DNA of 53,752 nt from Candidatus Nanoarchaeia archaeon (GCA_028714375.1 JAQTMK010000005.1:1-53752); one strand, 5' to 3'; shown: positions 41,931 to 49,316, numbered from the stretch's first letter. Translations and numbers: made by a program. Notes: a model not told the origin generated them from the letters alone.

Positions 41931-42895
41931 TGTTTGCTCTCCTGACTAATATAGGTAAGATCAATTGGATGTGTTGATTTTTTGTTTAATCTCATTGTGT
42001 CTGTGAATAGAATCAATCTTTTTCTTGGACCTGGGAAAGATCCTTTAACTAAAACGTATGGATTTTTTATCAAACCATAGTTTACAAACCCACCTTTTGG
42101 ATTTATTTCTTCAGGTTTAGAATTAATTTTGTATATTTTTTTATTGTATTCGGTTCTTAGATGGAATCCCATTTTTCCTGCCTGTGGAACAGAATACTGT
42201 ACTCTTTTTGGTGTCCATGAACCCAAGTTTCCAATACCTCTCTTTGTTTTTTCAGATTTATGCTGTCTGATTGGAACTCCGTATCTTTTTACAGTTCCCT
42301 GGAAACCTTTTCCTTTTGTGACGCTGTGAACATCAACATACTGAGCTTCTTTAAATACATCTGTAATATTTATGATGTCTTTTTCCAGCATTGATTTTGC
42401 AAACTCTAATTTTTTTAATTTATCTTCCCCGGAAATTCCTAATTCAAATATTTCTGGTTTTTTCTTTCCGATTCCAGTTAGATGTGGCTGAGTATAAACA
42501 ACCAACCTTAAATCATCAAATGAAGATGGTTCAGATGATTTTTTAGGAAGTACGATTGATCTTGAAACTTCTTTGTTAATTTTTTTTGATAGAATTTGAG
42601 AAAGAACTTTTGAGCCATCAGCTGTTTTTTGATAAAATCTTATTGCCAATGGTTTTATTGGTGGACATTCGATAATAGTTATTGCTTCCTGTACTTTCAT
42701 ATCTTTTTGATGTGATTTAGGATTTGTTTCCTGTCTTAGAACATGAGTCATACCAGTTTTATATCCGGCAAAACCTAATAATTTAATATCTTTCAGATCA
42801 TGGGACCAGTTTCTAATCTTAGCGAATGGTCTTGCAGCTCTTGCTCTTGGCCAGAACTGTAGGCTTCCTCTTCTAGGTCTATGTCTCTTTCCCAT
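41927..42895 (-). CDS. rpl3: Ribosomal protein L3 (uL3), first gene of the operon
   Basis: 322 residues: GKRHRPRRGSLQFWPRARA, LLGFAGYKTGMTHVL, the central DVHSVTKGKGFQGTVKRYGVP and RRGIGNLGSWTPKRVQYSVPQAGKMG-like loop that nears the peptidyl transferase centre. First cistron of a 29-gene minus-strand run ending with prefoldin alpha. Confidence 0.96.
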   Translation of the reverse strand: MGKRHRPRRGSLQFWPRARAARPFAKIRNWSHDLKDIKLLGFAGYKTGMTHVLRQETNPKSHQKDMKVQEAITIIECPPIKPLAIRFYQKTADGSKVLSQILSKKINKEVSRSIVLPKKSSEPSSFDDLRLVVYTQPHLTGIGKKKPEIFELGISGEDKLKKLEFAKSMLEKDIINITDVFKEAQYVDVHSVTKGKGFQGTVKRYGVPIRQHKSEKTKRGIGNLGSWTPKRVQYSVPQAGKMGFHLRTEYNKKIYKINSKPEEINPKGGFVNYGLIKNPYVLVKGSFPGPRKRLILFTDTMRLNKKSTHPIDLTYISQESKQ

Positions 42896-42903
42896 TTTAG
42901 TTT

Positions 42904-43045
42904 TTTATTTAGTTTCCCTTCTCGGGATTCAGGCTTAAGACGTATGCCTGGTTCGCCTCTAGAATCAGCGGCTAATTATTCTGTAAACACGCTTGTTTAC
43001 TTAATTTCAGTAGGGTAAGTTTTTTGGAAATTTATGGGTTTATAA
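42904..43045 (-). promoter_or_regulatory. Promoter and structured leader of the ribosomal operon
   Basis: On the minus strand TTTATAAACC (about 43034-43044) is a TATA box, placing the transcript start near 43013 and leaving a leader of about 115 nt. The leader holds a perfect 7-bp hairpin GTAAACA/TGTTTAC with a 4-nt loop (42983-43000). A weaker GCC-CT/AG-GGC stem, a 5-bp CAGGC/GCCTG stem and TCCC/GGGA just before the L3 start follow. Most archaeal promoters in this window give leaders of 0-20 nt, so this looks like a regulatory RNA, perhaps a binding site for an encoded ribosomal protein. Confidence 0.5.
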
Positions 43046-43074
43046 ATGTTGTGGTTGGAATAATTTCTTGGAAA

Positions 43075-43128
43075 TCTTTAAAAATAAGGCTTCTTTTTTA
43101 GAATAAAAGCAAAAAAGGGGGAGTTTAT
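43075..43128 (+). promoter_or_regulatory. Histone gene promoter and ribosome-binding site
   Basis: CTTTAAAAATA (about 43076-43086) is the likely TATA box. GGGGGAG ends about 6 nt before the ATG at 43129 and is a strong Shine-Dalgarno site. The transcript would begin near 43105 with a leader of about 20-25 nt. Confidence 0.5.
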
Positions 43129-43341
43129 ATGAAAAACAATATTTTACCGCTAGCAGCTATGGAAAATCTGCTAAAAATTAAAGCAAATGCTCCAAGAGTG
43201 AGTAATTCTGCCAAAGAAGAGCTAAGAAACATACTTGAAGACTATGCTGAAAAAATAGGTGAAATGGCAGTTAAATTGGCTGCTCATTCTAAAAGAAAAA
43301 CAGTTACTGGGGAAGATATCAGATTAGCTGCTAAAAGTTAA
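43129..43341 (+). CDS. Archaeal histone
   Basis: 70 residues forming one histone fold of the HMf type: ILPLAAMENLLKIKANAPRVS (helix 1 and loop), AKEELRNILEDYAEKIGEMAVKLAAHSKR (long central helix) and KTVTGEDIRLAAKS (loop 2 and helix 3, with the conserved RKT-T-EDI motif). Archaeal histones dimerise and wrap DNA into extended hypernucleosomes. The fold is complete and no long tails are present. It is divergent from the ribosomal operon. Confidence 0.95.
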   Translation: MKNNILPLAAMENLLKIKANAPRVSNSAKEELRNILEDYAEKIGEMAVKLAAHSKRKTVTGEDIRLAAKS

Positions 43342-43360
43342 TTACTTCTGAATAGTAACA

Positions 43361-43583
43361 TTTATATACTTGTTTTTATTAAGTATTTCTATAAATTTTT
43401 CGGGTCTTCCGACTTGTAAAAACCCGTCGTGGATTTTATTTCTCTTAGATATTATGTCTTAGAGAAAACTAAAAGTCATGGAAGAACCGGAATATCTCTA
43501 ATTCTTAACTTGAGCCAGCAAGTTTTAACCCATCGCAAGTTATCTGGTGTGTCTGTAGCGATGGCAGAGAAAAGGAGCCAATA
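43361..43583 (+). promoter_or_regulatory. Structured leader of the GC-richer cassette
   Basis: TTTATATACTT (43361-43371) is a possible archaeal TATA box. The following leader of about 180 nt contains several stems: CGGGT/ACCCG (43401-43426), TTTCTCT/AGAGAAA, AACTTG/CAAGTT (43507-43524) and CCATCGC/GCGATGG (43530-43564). It ends with AAAGGAG placed 7 nt before the ATG at 43584. The last stem lies directly upstream of the ribosome-binding site. The sequence CATCGCA(A/G)GTT recurs in the terminator-like element at 44415. Confidence 0.45.
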
Positions 43584-44372
43584 ATGGCTAAGATTAACAA
43601 AAAACAGGCTATCTTCGCAAACATTTTGAAGAACACGTCTCTCTGGAGTCAGACGGACGAAACAGAGTGGTATTGGGAAAGACGAGACTCCATTCCTGCA
43701 GGGTACTATCGCATTTGTGCGACTTGGCCGTCTTCTATGTCAGAGGATAATGACATGGAAGGATTATACTGTCCTAATCAGTGTGAAGGTATGACTCTTA
43801 CTGGTTGGGGCAGTCCTGCATTCTTCGTCTGCGAAGAGCAGAACGGAGTCCCGGTCGACCGACCTTTGACTGCTTATGAGCGTTTGCTTGTTAAGCAGGC
43901 TCTGAATATCCTTGCTAAAAGGCAGGGGGATTATTTAGAGTATGATGAGCCGGTTCCGGTTCCAGTTCGTTACCGGAAAAAAGGTGGTGAAGTCATCGAA
44001 AAGATGACTTACCATCTTAAAACGGAAAAATCCGTCGAGGATGTGAAATCCATCCTTGATGGATTATACCTGTCAAAGGAATGCAACTGCGAGGGGACTG
44101 TGGCGCATTGCTGCAGTACCTACTCCTCTGTCTGTTGGCACGGAAGAGAACTCCATTTTGAGTGTTCAAAGTGGAGTGATTTTACGCAAGAAAATGAAAA
44201 ATTCTTGTGTGAAATCACCATCCGTTGCAGCGATGGCAAAATCTACATAGCGGAAAATATCCGTTGTGCAGAGGATAACCTCGCATGCTCTGGAGCCTGT
44301 CCTCCTTCTGCAAAGAAGGTAGCGACTGCCTTGTCCGAGGTAACGGCTGCTTTCGTTGCCGTTGCCGAATAA
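43584..44372 (+). CDS. Cys-rich hypothetical protein with foreign composition
   Basis: 262 residues starting MAKINKKQAIFANILKNTSL. No family recognised and no signal peptide. About fifteen Cys are clustered in the second half (ECNCEGTVAHCCSTY, CSKWSDF, IRCAEDNLACSGACPP). The middle has PLTAYERLLVKQALNIL and a Val/Pro-rich strand DEPVPVPVRYRKKGG. Codon use is clearly G/C-richer than in neighbours (GCC, GTC, GAG, CGA, CTC common), and the start has a bacterial-style AAAGGAG. Likely acquired from another genome or part of a mobile element; function unknown. Confidence 0.75.
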   Translation: MAKINKKQAIFANILKNTSLWSQTDETEWYWERRDSIPAGYYRICATWPSSMSEDNDMEGLYCPNQCEGMTLTGWGSPAFFVCEEQNGVPVDRPLTAYERLLVKQALNILAKRQGDYLEYDEPVPVPVRYRKKGGEVIEKMTYHLKTEKSVEDVKSILDGLYLSKECNCEGTVAHCCSTYSSVCWHGRELHFECSKWSDFTQENEKFLCEITIRCSDGKIYIAENIRCAEDNLACSGACPPSAKKVATALSEVTAAFVAVAE

Positions 44373-44384
44373 GATATTTTTTCC

Positions 44385-44402
44385 TAATCCTGCTTAGGAT
44401 TA
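44385..44402 (+). terminator. Hairpin after the Cys-rich gene
   Basis: A perfect 7-bp stem TAATCCT/AGGATTA with the loop GCTT, 12 nt after the stop codon. There is no T-run, so it could be an mRNA-end stabiliser rather than a terminator. Confidence 0.4.
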
Positions 44403-44407
44403 ACTTT

Positions 44408-44455
44408 AACCCCTCATCGCAGGTTGATTTGAAAGAATCTAGAGGGGTTTTCTTT
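44408..44455 (+). terminator. Intrinsic terminator-like hairpin
   Basis: AACCCCTC (44408-44415) pairs perfectly with GAGGGGTT (44442-44449) and is followed by TTTCTTT. This is the bacterial rho-independent plan, though the loop is long (26 nt). It could instead be a leader structure for the next short gene, whose ribosome-binding site follows at about 44461. Confidence 0.45.
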
Positions 44456-44475
44456 AATTGAAGAGGAAAAGACTA

Positions 44476-44643
44476 ATGAAAGTTACAGAAAAAACAACAA
44501 AAACATCGAATTTATTGTATTGTATTTGCAAGGAGTTTCACGGTGTAGCCCGAAAGAAGATGGGTGCGCCAGGCGTGTGTAGGAAATGTAGAAAACCTTT
44601 TGCTAAACTAATGGAAAAGGGAGGGGTAAAAAATGAGATATGA
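44476..44643 (+). CDS. Small Cys-rich protein (partial zinc-ribbon pattern)
   Basis: 55 residues from the ATG at 44476, which has GAAGAGGA upstream; an in-frame TTG 18 nt earlier is less likely. CIC in LLYCICKEFHGVARKK and CRKC in GVCRKCRKPF give two Cys pairs that could bind one zinc ion. Highly basic. Part of the G/C-richer cassette. Overlaps the next small ORF by 11 nt. Function unknown. Confidence 0.5.
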   Translation: MKVTEKTTKTSNLLYCICKEFHGVARKKMGAPGVCRKCRKPFAKLMEKGGVKNEI

Positions 44644-44758
44644 TAATCTAGATACATTAATTGAGATCTGCGGATGGATAATCTCCATTTGTATGTACCT
44701 ATGCGGAATCTTGATTGTCGTGGGGGTACTCCTCAGGCATTTCCATATCCATCTCTAG
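44633..44758 (+). CDS. 41-residue single-span membrane peptide
   Basis: MRYDNLDTLIEICGWIISIC continuing MYLCGILIVVGVLLRHFHIHL. One membrane helix with three Cys and a His-rich end. A strong ribosome-binding site, GGGAGGGG, precedes the ATG by 6 nt, inside the upstream gene. The site, the overlap and the clean hydrophobic segment support a real gene. Function unknown. Confidence 0.5.
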   Translation: MRYDNLDTLIEICGWIISICMYLCGILIVVGVLLRHFHIHL

Positions 44759-44791
44759 CCCACCCCATTGCTTAGGTGATTCTTTTTATTC

Positions 44792-44827
44792 GAAGCTCCA
44801 ATTTATTATATGCGGAGTTTCTTTTTA
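44792..44827 (+). terminator. Intrinsic terminator-like hairpin at cassette end
   Basis: GAAGCTCC (44792-44799) pairs with GGAGTTTC (44814-44821; one G-T pair) and is followed at once by TTTTTAT. It closes the three-gene cassette and precedes the convergent zinc-ribbon gene. A second weaker stem, CACC/GGTG, followed by TTCTTTTT lies at 44761-44788. Confidence 0.5.
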
Positions 44828-44851
44828 TATCTTAAGTATATACAAGTAGAA

Positions 44852-45271
44852 TTACTTCATCTTCTGAGTAACTAACATTTTATTCTTGCATTTAGCACAC
44901 TCAAAAGGCAGAGCTTTTACAGTTTCTTTTTTACCTTTTTCTTCATTTAGACGAGAAACAGATTTTCTTTTGAAAGGAACTTCAATTTCTCCAGAATGAG
45001 AACATTTAGGACAAACATATTTTATACTTGCCATCAAGGTTTCTCCATATTCGTCCTTGTTTACTGTGTATTTGCATTCAGGACACACATATTCTTCAGA
45101 CCTTATCTTAAAATGACCAGTTTTAGGATCTTTTGGTTTAGCCATTATCCCTTTTCCACACTTAGGACATTTATTTCTCAGAACCCAACATTTAATAGAG
45201 CCTTTTCCATCTTCCAATATTCTGTTTGTGAAATAAACACAATCATCCATTGATTCTGGTTCTTTTAACAT
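44852..45271 (-). CDS. Multi-zinc-ribbon protein
   Basis: 139 residues with four C-x2-C knuckles: CPKCGKG (about 35), CPECKYT (about 63), CPKCSHS (about 88) and CAKCKNK (about 127), enough for two zinc ribbons. The N-terminus MLKEPESMDDCVYFTNRIL and GSIKCWVLRNKC are typical of a conserved archaeal family of uncertain role, possibly in transcription or RNA binding. It is 2 nt after the DegT-like gene on the same strand. Confidence 0.8.
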   Translation of the reverse strand: MLKEPESMDDCVYFTNRILEDGKGSIKCWVLRNKCPKCGKGIMAKPKDPKTGHFKIRSEEYVCPECKYTVNKDEYGETLMASIKYVCPKCSHSGEIEVPFKRKSVSRLNEEKGKKETVKALPFECAKCKNKMLVTQKMK

Positions 45272-45273
45272 TT

Positions 45274-46014
45274 TTACAGCCTTTTTATTTCAATTGAAAC
45301 TGCATTATCCTTTACTCTTATGTATCTTGGACATAAGGTGAAGTCATATTTATTTTTTTTGCAGTATTTTTCTATTTCTTCCTTGTTTTTTTCATTCTTA
45401 AATCTTACTATTACATTAATGCCTTTGATTTTTTTATGGATTATATCATATTTTTTTAAATCTTCTTTTACTTTTTTATTTATTTTTTCTAAATATTCTA
45501 TCCTTTCTTTAATTTTTTTTAATTTTTCATAGAGCTGATCTAATTTATCTTTCTGGAATTCTTCTTTTATCTCCAAGTTTAAATCTGTTGCAATAAAACC
45601 GCCATAGTTTAAGTTAATTATTTTTCCCTCACCAAAACTTCCAAAAACAATGTCTCCTTTTTTTGACTGAGGATATCCGATTGAGCCTGAAGCGTCGTTG
45701 ATTATTAGTCCCTTAAAATTTATTTTACTCATGTTTTGTAAAGCAAAATATCCAGGATTTGAATTTATTAATAAGACATATTTTTCTTTATCAAATTTTA
45801 TATCTTCTTTTAATAAACCATAATCAGTTTTGTAGTAAATAAAATGTTTTGGATATTGATAGTAAGTAATCCAACCACCCTGATCTGGAATGAGAAATAT
45901 TTTGTCTTTGTATATTCTTGTTAATTGCTTTATCGCATCATTCCCTCTTTTTACTAAATAGATGTTTTTTTTATTTGTTAATTTTTTTAGGAGTTCCTTT
46001 ACTTTGTTTTCCAT
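45274..46014 (-). CDS. DegT/DnrJ-like PLP-fold protein, minimal form
   Basis: 246 residues from the ATG at 46014, chosen because a TATA box lies 22-29 nt upstream; an upstream in-frame start at 46053 would fall beyond that box. The fold type I order is visible: NDAIKQLTRIY, IPDQGGWITYYQY, LIINDASGSIGYPQSKKGDIVFGSF (the Asp contacting the cofactor) and GEGKIINLNYGGFIATD, which parallels the Schiff-base lysine loop of DegT aminotransferases. The C-terminal part is a coiled coil and a small domain. It is much shorter than DegT enzymes (about 370-400), so activity is uncertain. Confidence 0.7.
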   Translation of the reverse strand: MENKVKELLKKLTNKKNIYLVKRGNDAIKQLTRIYKDKIFLIPDQGGWITYYQYPKHFIYYKTDYGLLKEDIKFDKEKYVLLINSNPGYFALQNMSKINFKGLIINDASGSIGYPQSKKGDIVFGSFGEGKIINLNYGGFIATDLNLEIKEEFQKDKLDQLYEKLKKIKERIEYLEKINKKVKEDLKKYDIIHKKIKGINVIVRFKNEKNKEEIEKYCKKNKYDFTLCPRYIRVKDNAVSIEIKRL

Positions 46015-46035
46015 AAAACTTGTTAATAAATAAGC

Positions 46036-46043
46036 TTTATAAA
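46036..46043. promoter_or_regulatory. Symmetric TATA element shared by tRNA-Glu and the DegT-like gene
   Basis: TTTATAAA is a perfect palindrome. Its centre is 28.5 nt from the 5' end of tRNA-Glu on the plus strand and 25.5 nt from the first base of the DegT-like ATG on the minus strand. Both distances fit archaeal TATA-to-start spacing. Confidence 0.5.
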
Positions 46044-46067
46044 TATAATGCAATAAAGGATTTTACT

Positions 46068-46141
46068 GCTCCGGTAGTGTAGTTGGTCAATCACATGGGA
46101 TTCTCGATCCTATAACCCGGGTTCGAATCCCGGCCGGAGCA
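46068..46141 (+). tRNA. tRNA-Glu (CUC anticodon)
   Basis: Full cloverleaf: acceptor GCTCCGG/CCGGAGC plus discriminator A, D-arm GTG...CAC with AGTTGGTCAAT loop, anticodon stem TGGGA/TCCTA with loop TTCTCGA (anticodon CTC), T-arm CCGGG-TTCGAAT-CCCGG. No intron and no encoded CCA. Confidence 0.95.
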
Positions 46142-46268
46142 TATCTTTATTTGTTATTGGAGATTAATCATAAGATACTTCTATAAAGTCATAATTTGAG
46201 CATTATACTCAGAAATATATCTAATACTATAATTAAGTATATAAATAAAAATTCGCTGAGATTAGCAT

Positions 46269-47078
46269 ATGGAAATTGATTTCAATCCAATAAAAAAAGA
46301 GATTGCAGCAAAAAAAGAGGAAATGGGTTCTAGACAGGATCAGATTAAGAATCTGGAAGGTTATGTTCCTGACTTGGTTAAAGATGATTTTAAGATTAAA
46401 CAGTCTAATATCTCTCAATTCAGAAAAATTGTTCCGGCTTTGATGGAAAAAGGAGTGGATAATTTAGATTTAAGTATGTTTAGTGATGATATGAGGAATG
46501 AAATCCTTAATGCTGTTGGAGAAGAGCACTTACTGAAAGGAAGACTGCCTGAAGCAGTTAAACTATTTTTAATAACTAAAAATCATCAGAGACTAAAAGA
46601 CATTGCCAAAAACTATGAAGACATTGGCTTGTTTGGAAGCGCTGTGGATATTCTAAAAGCAATTGATGACAGAGAAGGATTAAATAAGATTTCTGATAGA
46701 TGTTTGGAAGCAGGAAGGCTTGGAGATGCAGTTAAAGCTATACAGTACGTTGGTGACAAAGAAAAATTGGTAAAAGTTGGTTATTTTTGTTTAGAAAGGG
46801 AAAAGTTTGACTTTGCAATCGAGGTTTTCAAGACTGCTGCAAGAGACGATTTGTTAACAGGGCTAGGAGAAAAGTGGATTAAAGAAGGTAAATTTGAATA
46901 TGCTTACAAGGCTTTGGAATTGGTTGGAGATAAAACCAGAATAAATCATCTTGGAGATATTTTACTTAAGGAAGGATTATTCAGGGCTGCTTTGAAAGCT
47001 TATAATCTGGCTGGAAACTTTATTATGGCTGATTTTATCAGACAAAACTTTTCAGATAAGAATTCTTTGATAGATTAG
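46269..47078 (+). CDS. TPR/alpha-solenoid repeat protein
   Basis: 269 residues. After a charged helical start (PIKKEIAAKKEEMGSRQDQI) come six or seven helix-turn-helix repeats of about 30 residues. Examples are LLKGRLPEAVKLFLITKNHQ, YEDIGLFGSAVDILKAIDDR, CLEAGRLGDAVKAIQYVGDK and WIKEGKFEYAYKALELVGDK, each with G-x-A pairs. Such folds mediate protein contacts. A TATA box (TATATAAATA, about 46231-46240) lies close upstream with no ribosome-binding site. Partner unknown; its proximity to MetRS does not prove a link. Confidence 0.8.
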   Translation: MEIDFNPIKKEIAAKKEEMGSRQDQIKNLEGYVPDLVKDDFKIKQSNISQFRKIVPALMEKGVDNLDLSMFSDDMRNEILNAVGEEHLLKGRLPEAVKLFLITKNHQRLKDIAKNYEDIGLFGSAVDILKAIDDREGLNKISDRCLEAGRLGDAVKAIQYVGDKEKLVKVGYFCLEREKFDFAIEVFKTAARDDLLTGLGEKWIKEGKFEYAYKALELVGDKTRINHLGDILLKEGLFRAALKAYNLAGNFIMADFIRQNFSDKNSLID

Positions 47079-47114
47079 GAAAGTTTTAAATAAATAAAAC
47101 CAATAGCTAAATCC

Positions 47115-48587
47115 ATGGGAAAATACTATATTACTACTGCTATTGATTATGTAAATGCAAAACCACATATAGGTCATGCTTATGAGAAAGTTATAGCTGA
47201 TGTTCTTGCAAGGTGGAATCGTCTTAATGGTAATGAAGTATTTTATCTTACTGGTACTGATGAAAATGCACAGAAAAATGCACAGGCTGCAAAAGAGCAA
47301 GGGGATGATATCCAAAGATTTGTTGATAGAAATGTGAGATATTTTATTGAATTATGCAAAAAATTAAATTTAAGCAATGATTATTTTATAAGAACAACTG
47401 AAGAAAAACATATTAAAATTTCCCAAAATATTTTTGAAAAAGTCTTGAATAAAGGAGATATCTATAAAGGAACTTATGAAGGACTTTATTGTCAGGGATG
47501 TGAGGCATTTATCACAGAAAAAGAATTAGTTGACGGAAAATGTCCTGAGCATAATAAAGAACCAAAATATGTGAAAGAAGAAAATTATTTCTTTAAAATG
47601 TCCAAATATGAAAAAGAAATGCTAAAACTTTTAGAGAAACCAGGATTTGTTTTTCCCGACTACAGAAGAAAAGAAATGTACAACAGAGTAAAAGAAGAAG
47701 GACTAAAAGATTTATGCGTGAGCAGAAAAGGAACAGACTGGGGGATTGAATTACCAAATGACAAAGATTATTCAATCTACGTCTGGTTTGATGCTCTGAT
47801 AAATTATGTTTCTGCATTAGATTATCCTAATGGAAAATTGTTTAAAAAATTCTGGCCTGCGGACGTTCATTTAATCGGAAAAGGAATTAACTGGTTCCAT
47901 TCAGTTATCTGGCCAACTATGTTAATGTCTGCTGAAATCAAAATACCAAAACAAATTGTTGTTCATGGATATTTAACAGTAGATGGACAAAAAATAAGCA
48001 AGAGTTTAGGCAATGTTATTGATCCAGTTGAGTTGGTTGAGAAATATGGAGCTGATACTCTAAGATATGTCTTAATCAGAGATATTCCATTTGGAGAAGA
48101 TGGAGATTTTTCTGAAAAAGCATTAATTGAAAGAATAAATTCTGAATTGGCAAATGGATTGGGAAATTTAGTGAGCAGAAGTCTTGGTATGACTGAAAAA
48201 TACTTTGACGAGAAAATCCCTAAGGGAGTAAACTTAATTAAATTTGATTTAAGTAAATTTGAAGAACATTTTGAAAAGTTAGAATTACATTCAGCTTTAT
48301 CTGAAATATGGAGATACATAAATGAATGTAACAAATTCATTGATGAGAAAAAGCCATGGGTTTTAGCTAAGGAAAATTCAAAAGAACTTAGTGATGTGAT
48401 TTATTCTGCCTTGGATTCAATAAGAATCATTTCAATCTTAGTCAATCCTTTCATTCCTGAGACTTCTGAAAAAATAAATGATAAATTGGGGGTTAAACTA
48501 GGAAATTACAAAGATACGAAGATAAATTTATTAAAAAGCGGGATTAAAACAAATAAGGGAGATAATCTGTTTAACAGGGTTGAATAA
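47115..48587 (+). CDS. metG: Methionyl-tRNA synthetase (catalytic and anticodon-binding parts)
   Basis: 490 residues charging tRNA-Met. HIGH is exact at 18-21 (AKPHIGHAYEK) and KISKS at about 292 (VDGQKISKSLGN). The connective peptide keeps one knuckle pair (CQGCEAFITE...GKCPEH). WFDALINYVSAL and GIELPNDKDYSIYVWFDA match the family. The anticodon-binding helical domain occupies about 350-480. The tRNA-binding EMAP domain often fused at the C-terminus is encoded by the next gene. TTTTAAATAAAT about 27 nt before the ATG suggests a leaderless message. Confidence 0.95.
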   Translation: MGKYYITTAIDYVNAKPHIGHAYEKVIADVLARWNRLNGNEVFYLTGTDENAQKNAQAAKEQGDDIQRFVDRNVRYFIELCKKLNLSNDYFIRTTEEKHIKISQNIFEKVLNKGDIYKGTYEGLYCQGCEAFITEKELVDGKCPEHNKEPKYVKEENYFFKMSKYEKEMLKLLEKPGFVFPDYRRKEMYNRVKEEGLKDLCVSRKGTDWGIELPNDKDYSIYVWFDALINYVSALDYPNGKLFKKFWPADVHLIGKGINWFHSVIWPTMLMSAEIKIPKQIVVHGYLTVDGQKISKSLGNVIDPVELVEKYGADTLRYVLIRDIPFGEDGDFSEKALIERINSELANGLGNLVSRSLGMTEKYFDEKIPKGVNLIKFDLSKFEEHFEKLELHSALSEIWRYINECNKFIDEKKPWVLAKENSKELSDVIYSALDSIRIISILVNPFIPETSEKINDKLGVKLGNYKDTKINLLKSGIKTNKGDNLFNRVE

Positions 48588-48588
48588 A

Positions 48589-48909
48589 ATGATAAGCTTT
48601 CAAGATTGGCAACAACTGGATTTCAGAGTGGCTGAAATAAAAGAAGCAAGCGAACACCCAAATGCAAATAAATTACTTGTTTTGAAAGTTCAAATTGGAG
48701 ATGAGGAAAGACAGATTGTTGCTGGGATAAAAGGACACTATGATCCAGATGAATTAATTGGGAAAAAAATAATTGTTTTTACTAATTTAGAGCCTGCAAT
48801 GTTAAGAGGAATAAAAAGTGAGGGAATGTTATTGGCTGCAGTTAAAGACGGTAATGTTGTTTTGATTACACCAGAAAAAGATATTGAAACAGGAGCAAAG
48901 GTTCAGTAA
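48589..48909 (+). CDS. Stand-alone EMAP-II/Arc1-type tRNA-binding domain (MetRS beta-like)
   Basis: 106 residues from the ATG at 48589, directly after the metG stop; an upstream TTG at 48580 is less likely. An OB fold: DFRVAEIKEASEHPNANKLLVLKVQIGDEERQIVAGI, IIVFTNLEPAMLRGIKSEGM, with the family residues for the tRNA elbow contact. It would act in trans as the C-terminal half of methionyl-tRNA synthetase. Confidence 0.92.
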   Translation: MISFQDWQQLDFRVAEIKEASEHPNANKLLVLKVQIGDEERQIVAGIKGHYDPDELIGKKIIVFTNLEPAMLRGIKSEGMLLAAVKDGNVVLITPEKDIETGAKVQ

Positions 48910-48944
48910 GATTTATAAACAGATTTCTTTGAAGTTTTTCGAAA

Positions 48945-49313
48945 ATGGCAAAATACAAAAGGATTGGAGAATGTAAATTATGTGGGCAGTGCTGCAGAGA
49001 ACTATCTTTAGAAGTTGAAAAAGAAGTAAAGCCTGGATTAGATAAGAGAACTGCTGCAAAAAAAGTAAAAGAATCTGAGATTAATCTTTACAAAAGAAGA
49101 GGATATACAAATATCAAATGTTCTAAAGTTACATGGTTGAGTAAAAAAGAAGTTAGGTTTAGTTTAGAATTAAAATGTCCACATCTTGTTAAAAATAAAT
49201 GTACAATTCATTCTGTAAACGGATTTGATAAAAAACCAGGTCCTTGCAGGGAGTTTCCTACTTTTGGAGTCAGGAGACCTGAAGGGTGTGCTTATAGATT
49301 CAGAAAATATTAA
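48945..49313 (+). CDS. YkgJ-family (UPF0153) cysteine-cluster protein
   Basis: 122 residues with the family's CxLCGQCCREL motif near the start (Cys10, 13, 16, 17), CPHLVKNKCTIH in the middle and PCREFPTF...EGCAY at the end. That gives eight Cys for zinc or an Fe-S cluster. The biochemical role is not settled for the family. A TATA box (TTTATAAAC, 48911-48919) lies about 27-30 nt upstream, so the message is probably leaderless. Confidence 0.88.
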   Translation: MAKYKRIGECKLCGQCCRELSLEVEKEVKPGLDKRTAAKKVKESEINLYKRRGYTNIKCSKVTWLSKKEVRFSLELKCPHLVKNKCTIHSVNGFDKKPGPCREFPTFGVRRPEGCAYRFRKY

Positions 49314-49316
49314 ATC

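Noticed and set aside
43363..44842. Inverted 9-mers TATATACTT and AAGTATATA flanking the G/C-richer cassette as possible element ends
   Set aside because: Too short and too AT-rich to be significant, with no matching target duplication; the left copy is better explained as a TATA box.
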